Shown here piece after piece: positions 1-7,585 of a stretch of 64,000 bases of DNA. This DNA is from Pseudomonas fragi (GTDB lineage: Bacteria > Pseudomonadota > Gammaproteobacteria > Pseudomonadales > Pseudomonadaceae), in NCBI RefSeq assembly GCF_002269505.1, contig NZ_NQKQ01000025.1:1-64000 (forward strand). Reading direction: 5' to 3'. The number at the start of each line of letters is the position of its first letter. Positions within the stretch are counted from its first letter, which is position 1. Below the pieces are notes generated by a model, which ran no database searches, was not told the origin of the DNA, and saw only the letters and a list, made by a program, of their open reading frames with translations. The translations under genes were made by a program, and so were the position numbers.

Positions 1-73
1 CGGTAGTTCAGTCGGTTAGAATACCGGCCTGTCACGCCGGGGGTCGCGGGTTCGAGTCCCGTCCGCTGCGCCA
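1..73 (+). tRNA. tRNA-Asp (GTC), 5' end cut by the window edge
   Basis: The D-arm, anticodon arm, variable loop, T-arm (GGTTCGAGTCC) and encoded CCA (71-73) are all visible. The anticodon GTC lies at 31-33 in the loop 29-35, flanked by the 5-bp stem CCGGC/GCCGG. The 3' acceptor strand needs about four more bases at the 5' end, which lie outside the window. Only the missing edge is uncertain. Confidence 0.95.
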
Positions 74-79
74 TATTCC

Positions 80-108
80 GATCACAGGCCCCTTGAACGC
101 CTGTGATC
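80..108. repeat. Inverted repeat after tRNA-Asp
   Basis: A perfect 10-bp inverted repeat, GATCACAGGC (80-89) and GCCTGTGATC (99-108), sits 6 bases after the tRNA 3' end. It may act in tRNA 3' processing or as a first weak terminator ahead of the stronger one at 111-141. It has no T-run of its own. Confidence 0.5.
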
Positions 109-110
109 AA

Positions 111-141
111 CAAAAAAGCCTGCTTTGTGCAGGCTTTTTTG
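111..141. terminator. Bidirectional intrinsic terminator
   Basis: The stem AAAAAAGCCTGC / GCAGGCTTTTTT with a short loop has an A-run on one side and a T-run on the other, so it can end transcription both ways. It lies between the rightward tRNA-Asp and the leftward TonB receptor gene and probably serves both. Confidence 0.85.
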
Positions 142-169
142 TGCGCGAGTGTTTTGTGGTGTGTGGGGT

Positions 170-2575
170 CTAGAAATCCCAGCGCGTGGTCACCATCACA
201 TTGCGCGGGTCACCGTAGTACGACGAGTTATAAAAACCGATATTAGTGTAATACGACTTGTCGAATACGTTGTTCAGGTTGACCGTGGCCGACAGGTTTT
301 TCGAAATCTGATAGCGCGCCATCAGATCAACCAGCCAGTACGGGTCCTGGGAGAATTTCTCCACGGTGCCGCCCTTGTTCCAGTTGGTCAGCATCTGCCA
401 GCCGGTGCTCTGCCAGCGAACACCGCCGCCCAGGGTCAGTTTGTCCAGATCACCGGTCAGCTTGTAGCTGGTGTACAGATTGATCTGGTCCTCGGGTTCC
501 CAGGTCGAGACCTTGGTACCGCCCTGGTCACGGCTGACCTTATGGGTGTAGCCCGCCTGCAATTGCCAGCCCGGCATCAATTCACCGGAAATCTCTGCCT
601 CGTAACCCTTGGTTGTGGCCTTGATACCCTTGTAGGCGTAGTCAATATCCGGGTTGGTCGGGTTGCCGTTGTAGGCCATATCCGCTTCAGGGCGGTTGTC
701 CTGATGCACTTCGAAGTAGGCCAGACTTGAATTCAGGCGGCCCTCAAAGAACTCGCCCTTTAACCCCAGCTCGTAGTTGGTGCCTTCATCCGGCTCAAGC
801 ATCTTGTTGTCACGATCGCGGTAATACGTCTGTGGCAAAAAGATCTGCGTGTAGCTGGTATAGGCCGAAATGTTGTCGTTGATGTCGTAGATCAGGGCTG
901 CGTAAGGCAGTACTTTGCCGGTGTCTTTGGCATGGCTGGTGCCGGTCACGTTGTAGTCGGCCACGCGGGTGCCGAGCATGAGTTTCAGGTCATCGGTCAG
1001 GCTGAAGCGACCGGTCATGTAAGTACCGACCTGGCGGGTGGTTTCATCGTTGTAGGACGTGACATTGCGCCAGTCCGGCTCCAGGGCGTCGCCTTTCCAG
1101 TGGTAGTAGTCGTAGGCGTTGTTGACCATGTTGGCGTTGGTGTAGTCCTTGCCGGTCCAGTGCGACCTGGAGATCGAGCCGCCAATGACCAGTTCGTGTT
1201 CGCGCCCCAGCAGGCTGAAAGGCCCGGTGGCAAACAGGTCGCCGCTGTCGCTGACGTATTCGCCGGTGTACTTGCGCGCCAGGATCGGCGCCAGGCCGGT
1301 GGTCACGTTCGGGTCGAGCAGCGCGCCCAGAGGAGCGTTATAGCCGTTGATCTGGTGGTTGTACTGGCCTTTGACCACCCAGCCATTGTCGAAGTTGTGC
1401 TCCAGGGTCGAGAACAGGGTGCGCGTGTACTGCTTCCAACTGCTCCATTTGGTGCCGTTGTTGAACGAGCGCGGGGTGCTGATGCGCTCCCCGGCGGAGT
1501 TGAACAGTGAAGCGCTGCCCGACCAGCTGGAGCCGGTCGGGTTGTTGTCCTGGTAGTCGGCACCCAGGGTGAGCAGGGTGTCGGGCGTCAGGTCCACTTC
1601 AAGAATGCCGTAATAGACCTCGCTGTCGCGCTTGTAATGATCCATGAACGAATGCTTGTCCTGATAGGCCGCCACTGCACGGCCACGCACGTTGCCGCTT
1701 TCGGTTAATGGCCCGCTGACATCGATTTCGGAGCGGTAGTTCTCCCAGGAGCCTGCGCCCACGTCGATATGAGCCTTGAATTCACGGGTCGGTTTTTTGC
1801 GCACCATGTTGATGGTGCCGCCCGGGCCGCCGGCGCCGGTGAGCAATCCGGTTGCACCTTTGAGAATCTCGACCCGGTCGTAAATCGCCGTGTCAGTCAG
1901 GGTGTGCCCGGCCGAGTACTGCGGATCTTGCAGGATAGGGATGCCGTCGTACTGGAAGTTCTTGATCGCAAAGCCGCGGGAGTAATAGCTGGTGCGGTCA
2001 CTGTCGTAGGTGGCCACGGTGATGCCGGGGGTGTGGCGCATTACGTCGTCGATGGAGTTCATGCCGAAATCGTCCATCGCCTGGCGCGTTACCACGGAGA
2101 TGGACTGCGGTGTTTCCCGGGGTGTCAGCACCATGCGCGTTGCAGTGGCGATGGAGCCGGGTGTGTAGGACCCGCTACCTTCGGTGATCGTGCCCAGCTG
2201 GTTGGCGCTGACCTGGGTGGCGCCCAACTCCAGGGCGCCAGCGGCAGCGGGTAGCGCGCTGAGCATATAGCCGTTGGCGCTTTTAACCACGGTATAACCG
2301 CTGCCGCGCAACAAGGCTTCGAATCCGCCTTGTTCGTTGTAGGCGCCATGCAGGCCGGGAGTCGACAAGCCTTCCAAGTTGCTCGACTGAAAAATGAGGG
2401 CTACGCCGGCCTGTTGCGCGAAGCGGTTGAGTGCGCTGCTCAGCGGGCCTGCGGGGATATCGTAGGTCTGTACGGCCGCTGTTTGCGCCTGGGCCGTGGC
2501 GACGCAGGCCAAGCCAGCTGCCGAGGCAACAATCAAGTGAACCGCCAGTGCGAGCGGTTTGTAGGAAGTCAGCAT
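170..2575 (-). CDS. TonB-dependent siderophore receptor with N-terminal signalling (STN) domain
   Basis: An 801-residue outer-membrane receptor of the FecA/FpvA class. It has a signal peptide (residues 1-30, ending AQA), then an STN signalling domain (about 36-105) that in this class contacts a FecR-type anti-sigma in the periplasm. A plug domain (about 145-260) and a beta barrel follow, ending in the aromatic residue Phe that outer-membrane proteins require. The last residues, GDPRNVMVTTRWDF, resemble ferripyoverdine and hydroxamate-siderophore receptors. Upstream on the same strand are fecR and fecI homologues, the classic cell-surface signalling order, so the receptor probably induces its own synthesis when it binds its ligand. 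The ligand cannot be told from sequence; a ferric hydroxamate or heterologous pyoverdine is a reasonable guess. A likely Fur box lies in the short gap upstream. Confidence 0.9.
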   Translation of the reverse strand: MLTSYKPLALAVHLIVASAAGLACVATAQAQTAAVQTYDIPAGPLSSALNRFAQQAGVALIFQSSNLEGLSTPGLHGAYNEQGGFEALLRGSGYTVVKSANGYMLSALPAAAGALELGATQVSANQLGTITEGSGSYTPGSIATATRMVLTPRETPQSISVVTRQAMDDFGMNSIDDVMRHTPGITVATYDSDRTSYYSRGFAIKNFQYDGIPILQDPQYSAGHTLTDTAIYDRVEILKGATGLLTGAGGPGGTINMVRKKPTREFKAHIDVGAGSWENYRSEIDVSGPLTESGNVRGRAVAAYQDKHSFMDHYKRDSEVYYGILEVDLTPDTLLTLGADYQDNNPTGSSWSGSASLFNSAGERISTPRSFNNGTKWSSWKQYTRTLFSTLEHNFDNGWVVKGQYNHQINGYNAPLGALLDPNVTTGLAPILARKYTGEYVSDSGDLFATGPFSLLGREHELVIGGSISRSHWTGKDYTNANMVNNAYDYYHWKGDALEPDWRNVTSYNDETTRQVGTYMTGRFSLTDDLKLMLGTRVADYNVTGTSHAKDTGKVLPYAALIYDINDNISAYTSYTQIFLPQTYYRDRDNKMLEPDEGTNYELGLKGEFFEGRLNSSLAYFEVHQDNRPEADMAYNGNPTNPDIDYAYKGIKATTKGYEAEISGELMPGWQLQAGYTHKVSRDQGGTKVSTWEPEDQINLYTSYKLTGDLDKLTLGGGVRWQSTGWQMLTNWNKGGTVEKFSQDPYWLVDLMARYQISKNLSATVNLNNVFDKSYYTNIGFYNSSYYGDPRNVMVTTRWDF

Positions 2576-2639
2576 GGAAGGCGTAGTCCTTTATGAGTCT
2601 ATGTACCTACCTTGACGGCTGACTCGAAAAAAGCGGAAC

Positions 2640-2659
2640 GAATGGGAATTATTATTTTT
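2640..2659 (-). promoter_or_regulatory. Likely Fur box upstream of the TonB receptor
   Basis: Read leftward, the site contains TAATAATTCCCATT. It matches about 16 of 20 positions of a common Pseudomonas Fur-site form (AATGATAATAATTCTCATTT). It overlaps the fecR stop codon and lies about 65 bp upstream of the receptor ATG, suggesting iron repression of the receptor apart from read-through from fecI-fecR. Called by eye. Confidence 0.5.
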
Positions 2660-3638
2660 TGGCCGGTTGCAGCTGGCTGATGACGATCAGCCATGGGGTG
2701 TACGTGTTGATCTGCAGGGGCAGGGTGTCGGCGATCAGTTGCAGCGCCCGGTCGGTGTCGTCCAGGGGCAGCACGGCCGAAACGCGCAAGTTGGCCAGGG
2801 CAGCGCGATCAAACTGCAGGAGGCCGCGTCGATGGCGGGAGATCTCATCAAGAACTTCGGGCAGTGGCTGGTTCTCAACCACCAGTTGATGGCGCTCCCA
2901 GGCCTGGTTGATGCTGGCCGGGGAGATGCTGCCGGCGAGTTCGACCGCGTCGCGGTGGATCAATGCCCGCGAGCCTGCAGCCACTTCCAGGGTTTGCTGT
3001 TCATTTGCACTTTGTGCCGCGACGCGAGACTGCAACATGGTCAATACGGTGGTGTCGCCCTGACGCTTGACCACGAAACGGGTACCCAGGGCGCGCATGC
3101 TGCCTTGCGCGGTTTGCACAACGAAAGGTCTGGTGCTGTCGTGGGCAACTTCGATGAGCACTTCGCCCTGGAGCAATTCGATACGACGCTCCTGAGCGTC
3201 AAAACGCAGGTTAAGTGCGCTGGTGCCGCTGAGGGTGATGGTCGAATTGTCGGCCAGGCGCTGCGTTTTCCAGTCGTTGGGGCCGGTGCTGATATCGGCC
3301 ATCCATTGTTCGGGGTACTGGCTTTTGAGAAGCAGGGTGGCCGGCAGTGCCAGACAACCTGCGATCAGCAGTGCGCGCAGGGCCTGTTTACGTCGGGTTA
3401 CTGCTTTGCGCCCGGCGAATGCCGCATTGAGCGCAGCTTTGGCCGGCACCGATTGTTCGCGCAAAGCCTGCAGCCGGTTGATGACATCCTGCATGCGCAA
3501 GGCTGCAGCGGCATGTTGCGGGCTTTGCCGTTTCCAGTGCTCGAAGTCCTGGCGCAGGCCCTCGCTGAAGCCCTCTTCGTGCAAACGAAGGATCCATTCG
3601 GCGGCTTGTTCGTCTATCGTTTCGTGTTGTTCGGCCAT
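2652..3638 (-). CDS. FecR-family anti-sigma factor
   Basis: A 328-residue inner-membrane regulator of the FecR family. It has a cytoplasmic N-terminal region with the FecR-type helical segment (about 10-60, AAEWILRLHE...DFEHWKRQSP), one transmembrane helix (about 87-104) and a periplasmic FecR domain (about 115-210). A C-terminal segment (about 245-320) resembles an STN-like fold. In this family the protein holds the partner ECF sigma factor in check and relays the ligand-bound signal from the receptor. It begins 6 bp after the fecI stop and is followed by the receptor, so the three form one signalling locus. Confidence 0.9.
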   Translation of the reverse strand: MAEQHETIDEQAAEWILRLHEEGFSEGLRQDFEHWKRQSPQHAAAALRMQDVINRLQALREQSVPAKAALNAAFAGRKAVTRRKQALRALLIAGCLALPATLLLKSQYPEQWMADISTGPNDWKTQRLADNSTITLSGTSALNLRFDAQERRIELLQGEVLIEVAHDSTRPFVVQTAQGSMRALGTRFVVKRQGDTTVLTMLQSRVAAQSANEQQTLEVAAGSRALIHRDAVELAGSISPASINQAWERHQLVVENQPLPEVLDEISRHRRGLLQFDRAALANLRVSAVLPLDDTDRALQLIADTLPLQINTYTPWLIVISQLQPAKK

Positions 3639-3644
3639 GCGGGC

Positions 3645-4163
3645 TCAGGTGTCCAGGCTATGGCTGCAATGCAGCAGGGCCTGGATCAGGTATTTGCGCA
3701 CGGTGCGGTCTGACAAGCCCAACTGGCGGGCAATGTCGCTCTGGGTCAGGCCGTCCAGGTAGTAGAGGACAAATGCCTGGCGCGCCTTTTCCTGCATGCC
3801 TTCGAGAATAAACGCGATCTGCTCAAGGGCTTCCAGGGTGGTGAGAATCTGTTCGGGCGACTGAAAGCCTTCGAGTGCTTCGGCGGTCAGGGCCAGCTCT
3901 TGCAGATAGGCGTTTTCTATTTGTTTGCGGCGCACCTGATCGATGATCAACCGGCGTGCCGTAGTACTCAAAAAGGCTCGGGGCTCGCGCAGGGTGGCGA
4001 CCGACTCGCGGGCATTGAGGATTCGGGCGAAGGTGTCGTGTGCCAGATCGGCGGCATTGTGCGCGCAACCGAGTTTTCTGCGCAGCCAGCCAAATAGCCA
4101 GCCATGATGCGCGCAGTACAGTTCGGTAATGGCGGCCTGGTAGGACGGTTCACCCGAAGACAT
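3645..4163 (-). CDS. FecI-like ECF RNA polymerase sigma factor
   Basis: A 172-residue ECF sigma factor of the FecI (iron starvation) type. Region 2 is at about residues 20-85 (AADLAHDTFARIL, then the -10 recognition helix RAFLSTTARRLIIDQVRRK). Region 4 is at about 105-165, with the helix-turn-helix LTQSDIARQLGLSDRTVRKY. It is the first gene of the fecI-fecR-receptor locus. The partner FecR and STN receptor directly downstream make its role, driving receptor expression when ferric siderophore is bound, well supported. A likely Fur box lies about 20-40 bp upstream of the start. Confidence 0.92.
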   Translation of the reverse strand: MSSGEPSYQAAITELYCAHHGWLFGWLRRKLGCAHNAADLAHDTFARILNARESVATLREPRAFLSTTARRLIIDQVRRKQIENAYLQELALTAEALEGFQSPEQILTTLEALEQIAFILEGMQEKARQAFVLYYLDGLTQSDIARQLGLSDRTVRKYLIQALLHCSHSLDT

Positions 4164-4181
4164 AGGACAGTGCCTAAACGT

Positions 4182-4201
4182 TATTGAGAATAATTACCAA
4201 T
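4182..4201 (-). promoter_or_regulatory. Likely Fur box upstream of fecI homologue
   Basis: Read leftward, the sequence is ATTGGTAATTATTCTCAATA. It matches about 15 of 20 positions of a typical Pseudomonas Fur site and sits 19-38 bp upstream of the sigma-factor ATG, where a repressor would block transcription. Called by eye. Confidence 0.5.
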
Positions 4202-4243
4202 TCTTAACGAAAGTCGTGGGTAAACGCAAGTTGGGCGAGCATT

Positions 4244-4318
4244 GTAGTCGCTGCCGAAGGCTGCGAGCTTTTAACTCTCTCATCAAATCAAGAGCTCGCA
4301 GCCTTCGGCAGCGACTAC
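4244..4318. repeat. REP-type inverted repeat, 25-bp perfect arms
   Basis: The arms GTAGTCGCTGCCGAAGGC...(4244-4268) and its exact complement (4294-4318) are separated by 25 bases. The core TCGCTGCCGAAGGCTGCGA is a repetitive palindromic element familiar from P. fluorescens-group genomes. It lies between fecI and cysH and may form a stable hairpin at the cysH 3' end. Confidence 0.8.
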
Positions 4319-4334
4319 GGGTTTTGTGCTGGAT

Positions 4335-5069
4335 TCAGTTCTTGGCAATCAAATTGCCGGCATGCAGCCCGCATTCTTTTTGCGTAGCTTCTTCCCACCA
4401 CCAGCGGCCTTCGCGCTCGTGCTGGTTGGGCAGTACCGGGCGGGTGCAGGGTTCGCAGCCAATGCTGATAAAGCCGCGTTCATGCAGGCTGTTGTAAGGC
4501 AGCTCCAGCATGCGGATATAGCCCCAGACTTCCTCGCTGGTCATTTGTGCCAACGGGTTGAATTTGTAAAGCGTGCGCTCCGGTGTGGAGAACGCGCCGT
4601 CAATTTCCAGGGCGGCAACCTGGCTGCGGGTGCCGGGGCTCTGGTCGCGGCGCTGGCCGGTGGCCCAGGCTTTGACGGTCGACAGCTTGCGTCGCAGCGG
4701 CTCGATTTTGCGCACGCCACAGCATTCGCCATGGCCGTCCTTGTAGAAACTGAACAGGCCTTTTTCCTTGACGAACGGTTCGAGCTTGCTTTGATCCGGC
4801 GAGATCAGCTCGATCTGGATCTTGTAGTGCTCGCGTACCTGTTCGATAAACCGGTAGGTCTCGGGGTGCAGGCGGCCGGTGTCGAGGCTGAACACCTTGA
4901 CGTTCTTGTTGAGCTTCCAGGCCATGTCCACCAGCACCACATCTTCGGCGCCGCTGAAGGAAATCCAGAGTTCGTCGCCAAAGTGTTCAAAGGCGAGTTT
5001 GAGTATGTCTTGCGGGGACTTGCTGGCGTATGTCGCGGCGAGTTCAGCGACGTCGAACGGATGGCTCAT
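4335..5069 (-). CDS. cysH: Adenosine 5'-phosphosulfate (APS) reductase
   Basis: This 244-residue enzyme reduces APS to sulfite in assimilatory sulfate reduction, using thioredoxin. It carries the PP-loop SFSGAEDVVL (38-47). It also has the four [4Fe-4S] cysteines that mark the bacterial APS-reducing form: Cys116-Cys117 (ECCGVRK) and Cys205/Cys208 (CEPC). The catalytic Cys233 is in KECGLH. The presence of the cluster cysteines argues for APS rather than PAPS as substrate. It follows pabB on the same strand, about 70 bp downstream. In PAO1 the homologues are near neighbours with thrH between them; thrH is not present here. Confidence 0.96.
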   Translation of the reverse strand: MSHPFDVAELAATYASKSPQDILKLAFEHFGDELWISFSGAEDVVLVDMAWKLNKNVKVFSLDTGRLHPETYRFIEQVREHYKIQIELISPDQSKLEPFVKEKGLFSFYKDGHGECCGVRKIEPLRRKLSTVKAWATGQRRDQSPGTRSQVAALEIDGAFSTPERTLYKFNPLAQMTSEEVWGYIRMLELPYNSLHERGFISIGCEPCTRPVLPNQHEREGRWWWEEATQKECGLHAGNLIAKN

Positions 5070-5137
5070 CAGGCGGCTTCCTACAGTGAATGGCGCTGGG
5101 CGCTCTCTAGTATCGCGATCTTAGCAAAAAGCGCGGT

Positions 5138-6499
5138 CTACAGGGTTTGCAGCGTATCGAGCAGTACCTTCACTTTGGTGATGGATTCCTGATATTCATC
5201 CTGCCAGTCGGAGTCGGCCACGATGCCACCGCCGCCCCAGCAACTGATGCGCCCGTCCTTGACCAGCAGGCTGCGGATGGCGATGGAGCTGTCCATTTCG
5301 CCGCGTACATCCAGGTACAGCAGCGAGCCGCAGTAAATGCTGCGGCGCGTGGGTTCAAGTTCGTCGATGATCTGCATGGCGCGGATTTTGGGCGCCCCGG
5401 TAATCGAACCGCCGGGAAAGCTGTCGCCAATCAGGTCCAGGGCGTCTTTGTCGTCAGCCAGTTCGCCGACAACGCTGCTGACCAGGTGATGAACGTTGGG
5501 GTAGCTTTCGAGGGTGAACAGTTGCGGCACGCGCACCGAGCCGGTGCGGCAGGTGCGGCCCAGGTCATTGCGCAGCAGGTCGACGATCATCAGGTTCTCT
5601 GCACGATCCTTGGGGCTTACCAGCAGTTCGGCGGCGTTGGCCGCGTCTTCGGTGCTGTTCCTGCCCCGTGGCCGGGTGCCTTTGATCGGCCGGGTTTCTA
5701 CCTGATTGTGGCTGACCCGTACAAAGCGCTCGGGGGACAGGCTCAAAATGGCATTGTCGTCTGGCAGGCTCATAAACCCGGAAAAAGGCGTCGGGCAGGC
5801 CAGGCGCAGGGCGCAATAGGCGGTCCAGGCATCACCTTCGCACTGCGCGCTAAAGCGCTGGGTGTAGTTGACCTGGTAACAGTCGCCCGCCTGGATGAAG
5901 TCGTGGATCTTGCTCAATGCCTGTTCGTACTGGCTGGCGCTGATATCCGCCTGCATTGGCTGCTTGAGAGAGAACGCCCCATGGTGCTGTGGTGCGGGTT
6001 GGCTAAACAGCTGGGTCAGGCGCTCGCGCTCTGCTGTTTCTAGGCTTGGGTGAAATACAAGCTGGCTGGTGGCTGCCTGGTGGTCCGTGATCAGTGCCCA
6101 GGCGTACAGGCCCAATCGCGCATCCGGCAGGTGCAGATCATCCTGGGCGTGGGCTGGAAGCTGTTCGAGTTGTCGGCCAAAGTCGTAGCTCAGGTAGCCG
6201 ATCAGGCCTCCGGCAAAGGGCAGCTCGAATCCGGTCGGAAGGCTGGCATTGCCCAATTGCTGCAGCCTGTCACGCAGGCGTTGCAGAAAATCGCGCCCCG
6301 GCTCGTCTGGCTGCAAGGTCAGCTCTGCCTCGGGCCATGCACTCATCAGGTCGTAGCGGCCACGGTCCGCAGTGGGGCGGCCACTGTCGAGCAGCACGGC
6401 ACCGGGTGCATGACGAATCACCGCGAAATAGTCAGCGGGGTTTGCGAGATAGGGCAGCGGGTGTACAGAACAGGTCAACATGCGCAGCAAATCAGCCAT
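5138..6499 (-). CDS. pabB: Aminodeoxychorismate synthase component I
   Basis: A 453-residue chorismate-binding enzyme that makes 4-amino-4-deoxychorismate, the p-aminobenzoate precursor for folate. The motif PIKGTRPRG (about 270-280) has the lysine typical of PabB, whereas TrpE has alanine at that place. The chorismate-binding core follows, with GDSFPGGSITGAPKIRAM and GGGIVADSDWQDEYQES near the C-terminus. The N-terminal region (1-150) is the usual TrpE/PabB N-domain. The start could be Met1 or Met7 (6481); neither has a clear ribosome-binding site. Confidence 0.93.
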   Translation of the reverse strand: MADLLRMLTCSVHPLPYLANPADYFAVIRHAPGAVLLDSGRPTADRGRYDLMSAWPEAELTLQPDEPGRDFLQRLRDRLQQLGNASLPTGFELPFAGGLIGYLSYDFGRQLEQLPAHAQDDLHLPDARLGLYAWALITDHQAATSQLVFHPSLETAERERLTQLFSQPAPQHHGAFSLKQPMQADISASQYEQALSKIHDFIQAGDCYQVNYTQRFSAQCEGDAWTAYCALRLACPTPFSGFMSLPDDNAILSLSPERFVRVSHNQVETRPIKGTRPRGRNSTEDAANAAELLVSPKDRAENLMIVDLLRNDLGRTCRTGSVRVPQLFTLESYPNVHHLVSSVVGELADDKDALDLIGDSFPGGSITGAPKIRAMQIIDELEPTRRSIYCGSLLYLDVRGEMDSSIAIRSLLVKDGRISCWGGGGIVADSDWQDEYQESITKVKVLLDTLQTL

Positions 6500-6560
6500 C
6501 GGAGCGGGGTGCCGATTGTAGTCCTGTGCAGGACTGCAAATCTATGTGGCTTGTGGCAAC

Positions 6561-6588
6561 TGTTGGAGCGGGCAAGCCCGCTCCAACA
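6561..6588. repeat. Short REP palindrome
   Basis: TGTTGGAGCGGGCAAGCCCG...AACA is a near-perfect 28-bp palindrome with the core GGAGCGGGC, found as half-units elsewhere in the window. It lies between the RimK-like gene's 3' end and pabB's 5' side and could act as a weak terminator or transcript-stabilising hairpin. Confidence 0.75.
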
Positions 6589-6601
6589 GGTGTGAAAACG
6601 C

Positions 6602-7585
6602 TTATTCGGGCTGGTGAATATGCCCAAACAGTTCCTGGGCAAAGCGCACGCGCTCTTCTGGTGTTTCCTTGATCCCTTTGGCGGCCAGTTCTTCGAGGTG
6701 GGCTTCGACCGCGTGGGTGCGCAGGGTCAGGCCACAATCGTTGGCAATCTGGATATTCAGGCCCGGACGGGCGTTGAGCTCCAGAATCAGCGGGCCTTTG
6801 TCCTGGTCGAGGACCATGTCCACGCCGATATAGCCCAGGCCGCACAACTCGTAGCAACCGGCCGCCAGCTTCATGAAACCGTCCCAGTTGGGCAGTTGCA
6901 CGCCGTCAACCGCGTTGGTGGTGTCGGGGTGTTTGCTGATGATGTTGTTCAGCCAGGTGCCGCGCAGGGTCAAGCCGGTGGCCAGGTCGACGCCAACACC
7001 GATGGCGCCCTGGTGCAGGTTGGCCTTGCCGCCCGATTGACGGGTCGGCAAGCGCAGCATGGCCATTACCGGGTAGCCCATCAGCACGATGATGCGGATA
7101 TCCGGCACACCTTCGTAGCTGATGCTTTTGAAAATCTGGTCCGGGGTAACCCGGTACTCGATCAGCGCCCGGTCACGGTGACCGCCCAGAGAATACAGGC
7201 CGGTGAGGATGCTGGAGATCTGATGCTCGATCTCTTCATGGCTGATGATCTTGCCCGAGACGGTGCGAAACCGGTCTTCGAAGCGATCCGCAATCACCAG
7301 AATGCCGTCACCGCCAGCGCCCTGCGCAGGCTTGATCACGAAGTCGCTGCGATCACCGATGATGTCATCGAGCTTTTCGATTTCTTTTTCGGTGGAAATC
7401 ACGCCGTACATTTCAGGTACGTGAATACCGGCCTTGATCGCGCGTTCCTTGGTGATGATCTTGTCATCCACAATCGGGTACAGGCTGCGTTTGTTGTACT
7501 TGAGTACGTAGTCCGCATTGCGCCGATTGATGCCCATGATGCCCCGGGCTTCCAGGGCCTTCCAGGTCTTCCAGAAGCCGAACAT
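6602..7585 (-). CDS. RimK-like ATP-grasp ligase (alpha-L-glutamate ligase-like)
   Basis: A 327-residue ATP-grasp protein. It has the nucleotide-binding stretch FVIKPAQGAGGDGILVI (about residues 87-103) and the metal-binding end ELNARPGLNIQIAN (about 269-282). Relatives such as RimK add amino acids, usually glutamate, to a carboxyl group using ATP; the substrate here is unknown. Its start overlaps the stop of the upstream 7TM gene by one base (TGATG), so the two are translationally coupled. It is the last gene of a three-gene operon with a retropepsin-like protease and a 7TM membrane protein. An ATP-driven ligase encoded with a peptidase suggests making and trimming of a peptide or a peptide tag, which is inference. 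Confidence 0.85.
   Translation of the reverse strand: MFGFWKTWKALEARGIMGINRRNADYVLKYNKRSLYPIVDDKIITKERAIKAGIHVPEMYGVISTEKEIEKLDDIIGDRSDFVIKPAQGAGGDGILVIADRFEDRFRTVSGKIISHEEIEHQISSILTGLYSLGGHRDRALIEYRVTPDQIFKSISYEGVPDIRIIVLMGYPVMAMLRLPTRQSGGKANLHQGAIGVGVDLATGLTLRGTWLNNIISKHPDTTNAVDGVQLPNWDGFMKLAAGCYELCGLGYIGVDMVLDQDKGPLILELNARPGLNIQIANDCGLTLRTHAVEAHLEELAAKGIKETPEERVRFAQELFGHIHQPE

Noticed and set aside
1..4163. Genomic island inserted at the tRNA-Asp
   Set aside because: No integrase and no duplicate of the tRNA 3' end were seen nearby, although the iron-uptake locus next to it could still be accessory.
4326..5192. 288-codon frame opposite cysH
   Set aside because: The leftward frame is an unmistakable APS reductase with all cluster cysteines; the opposite frame has no features.
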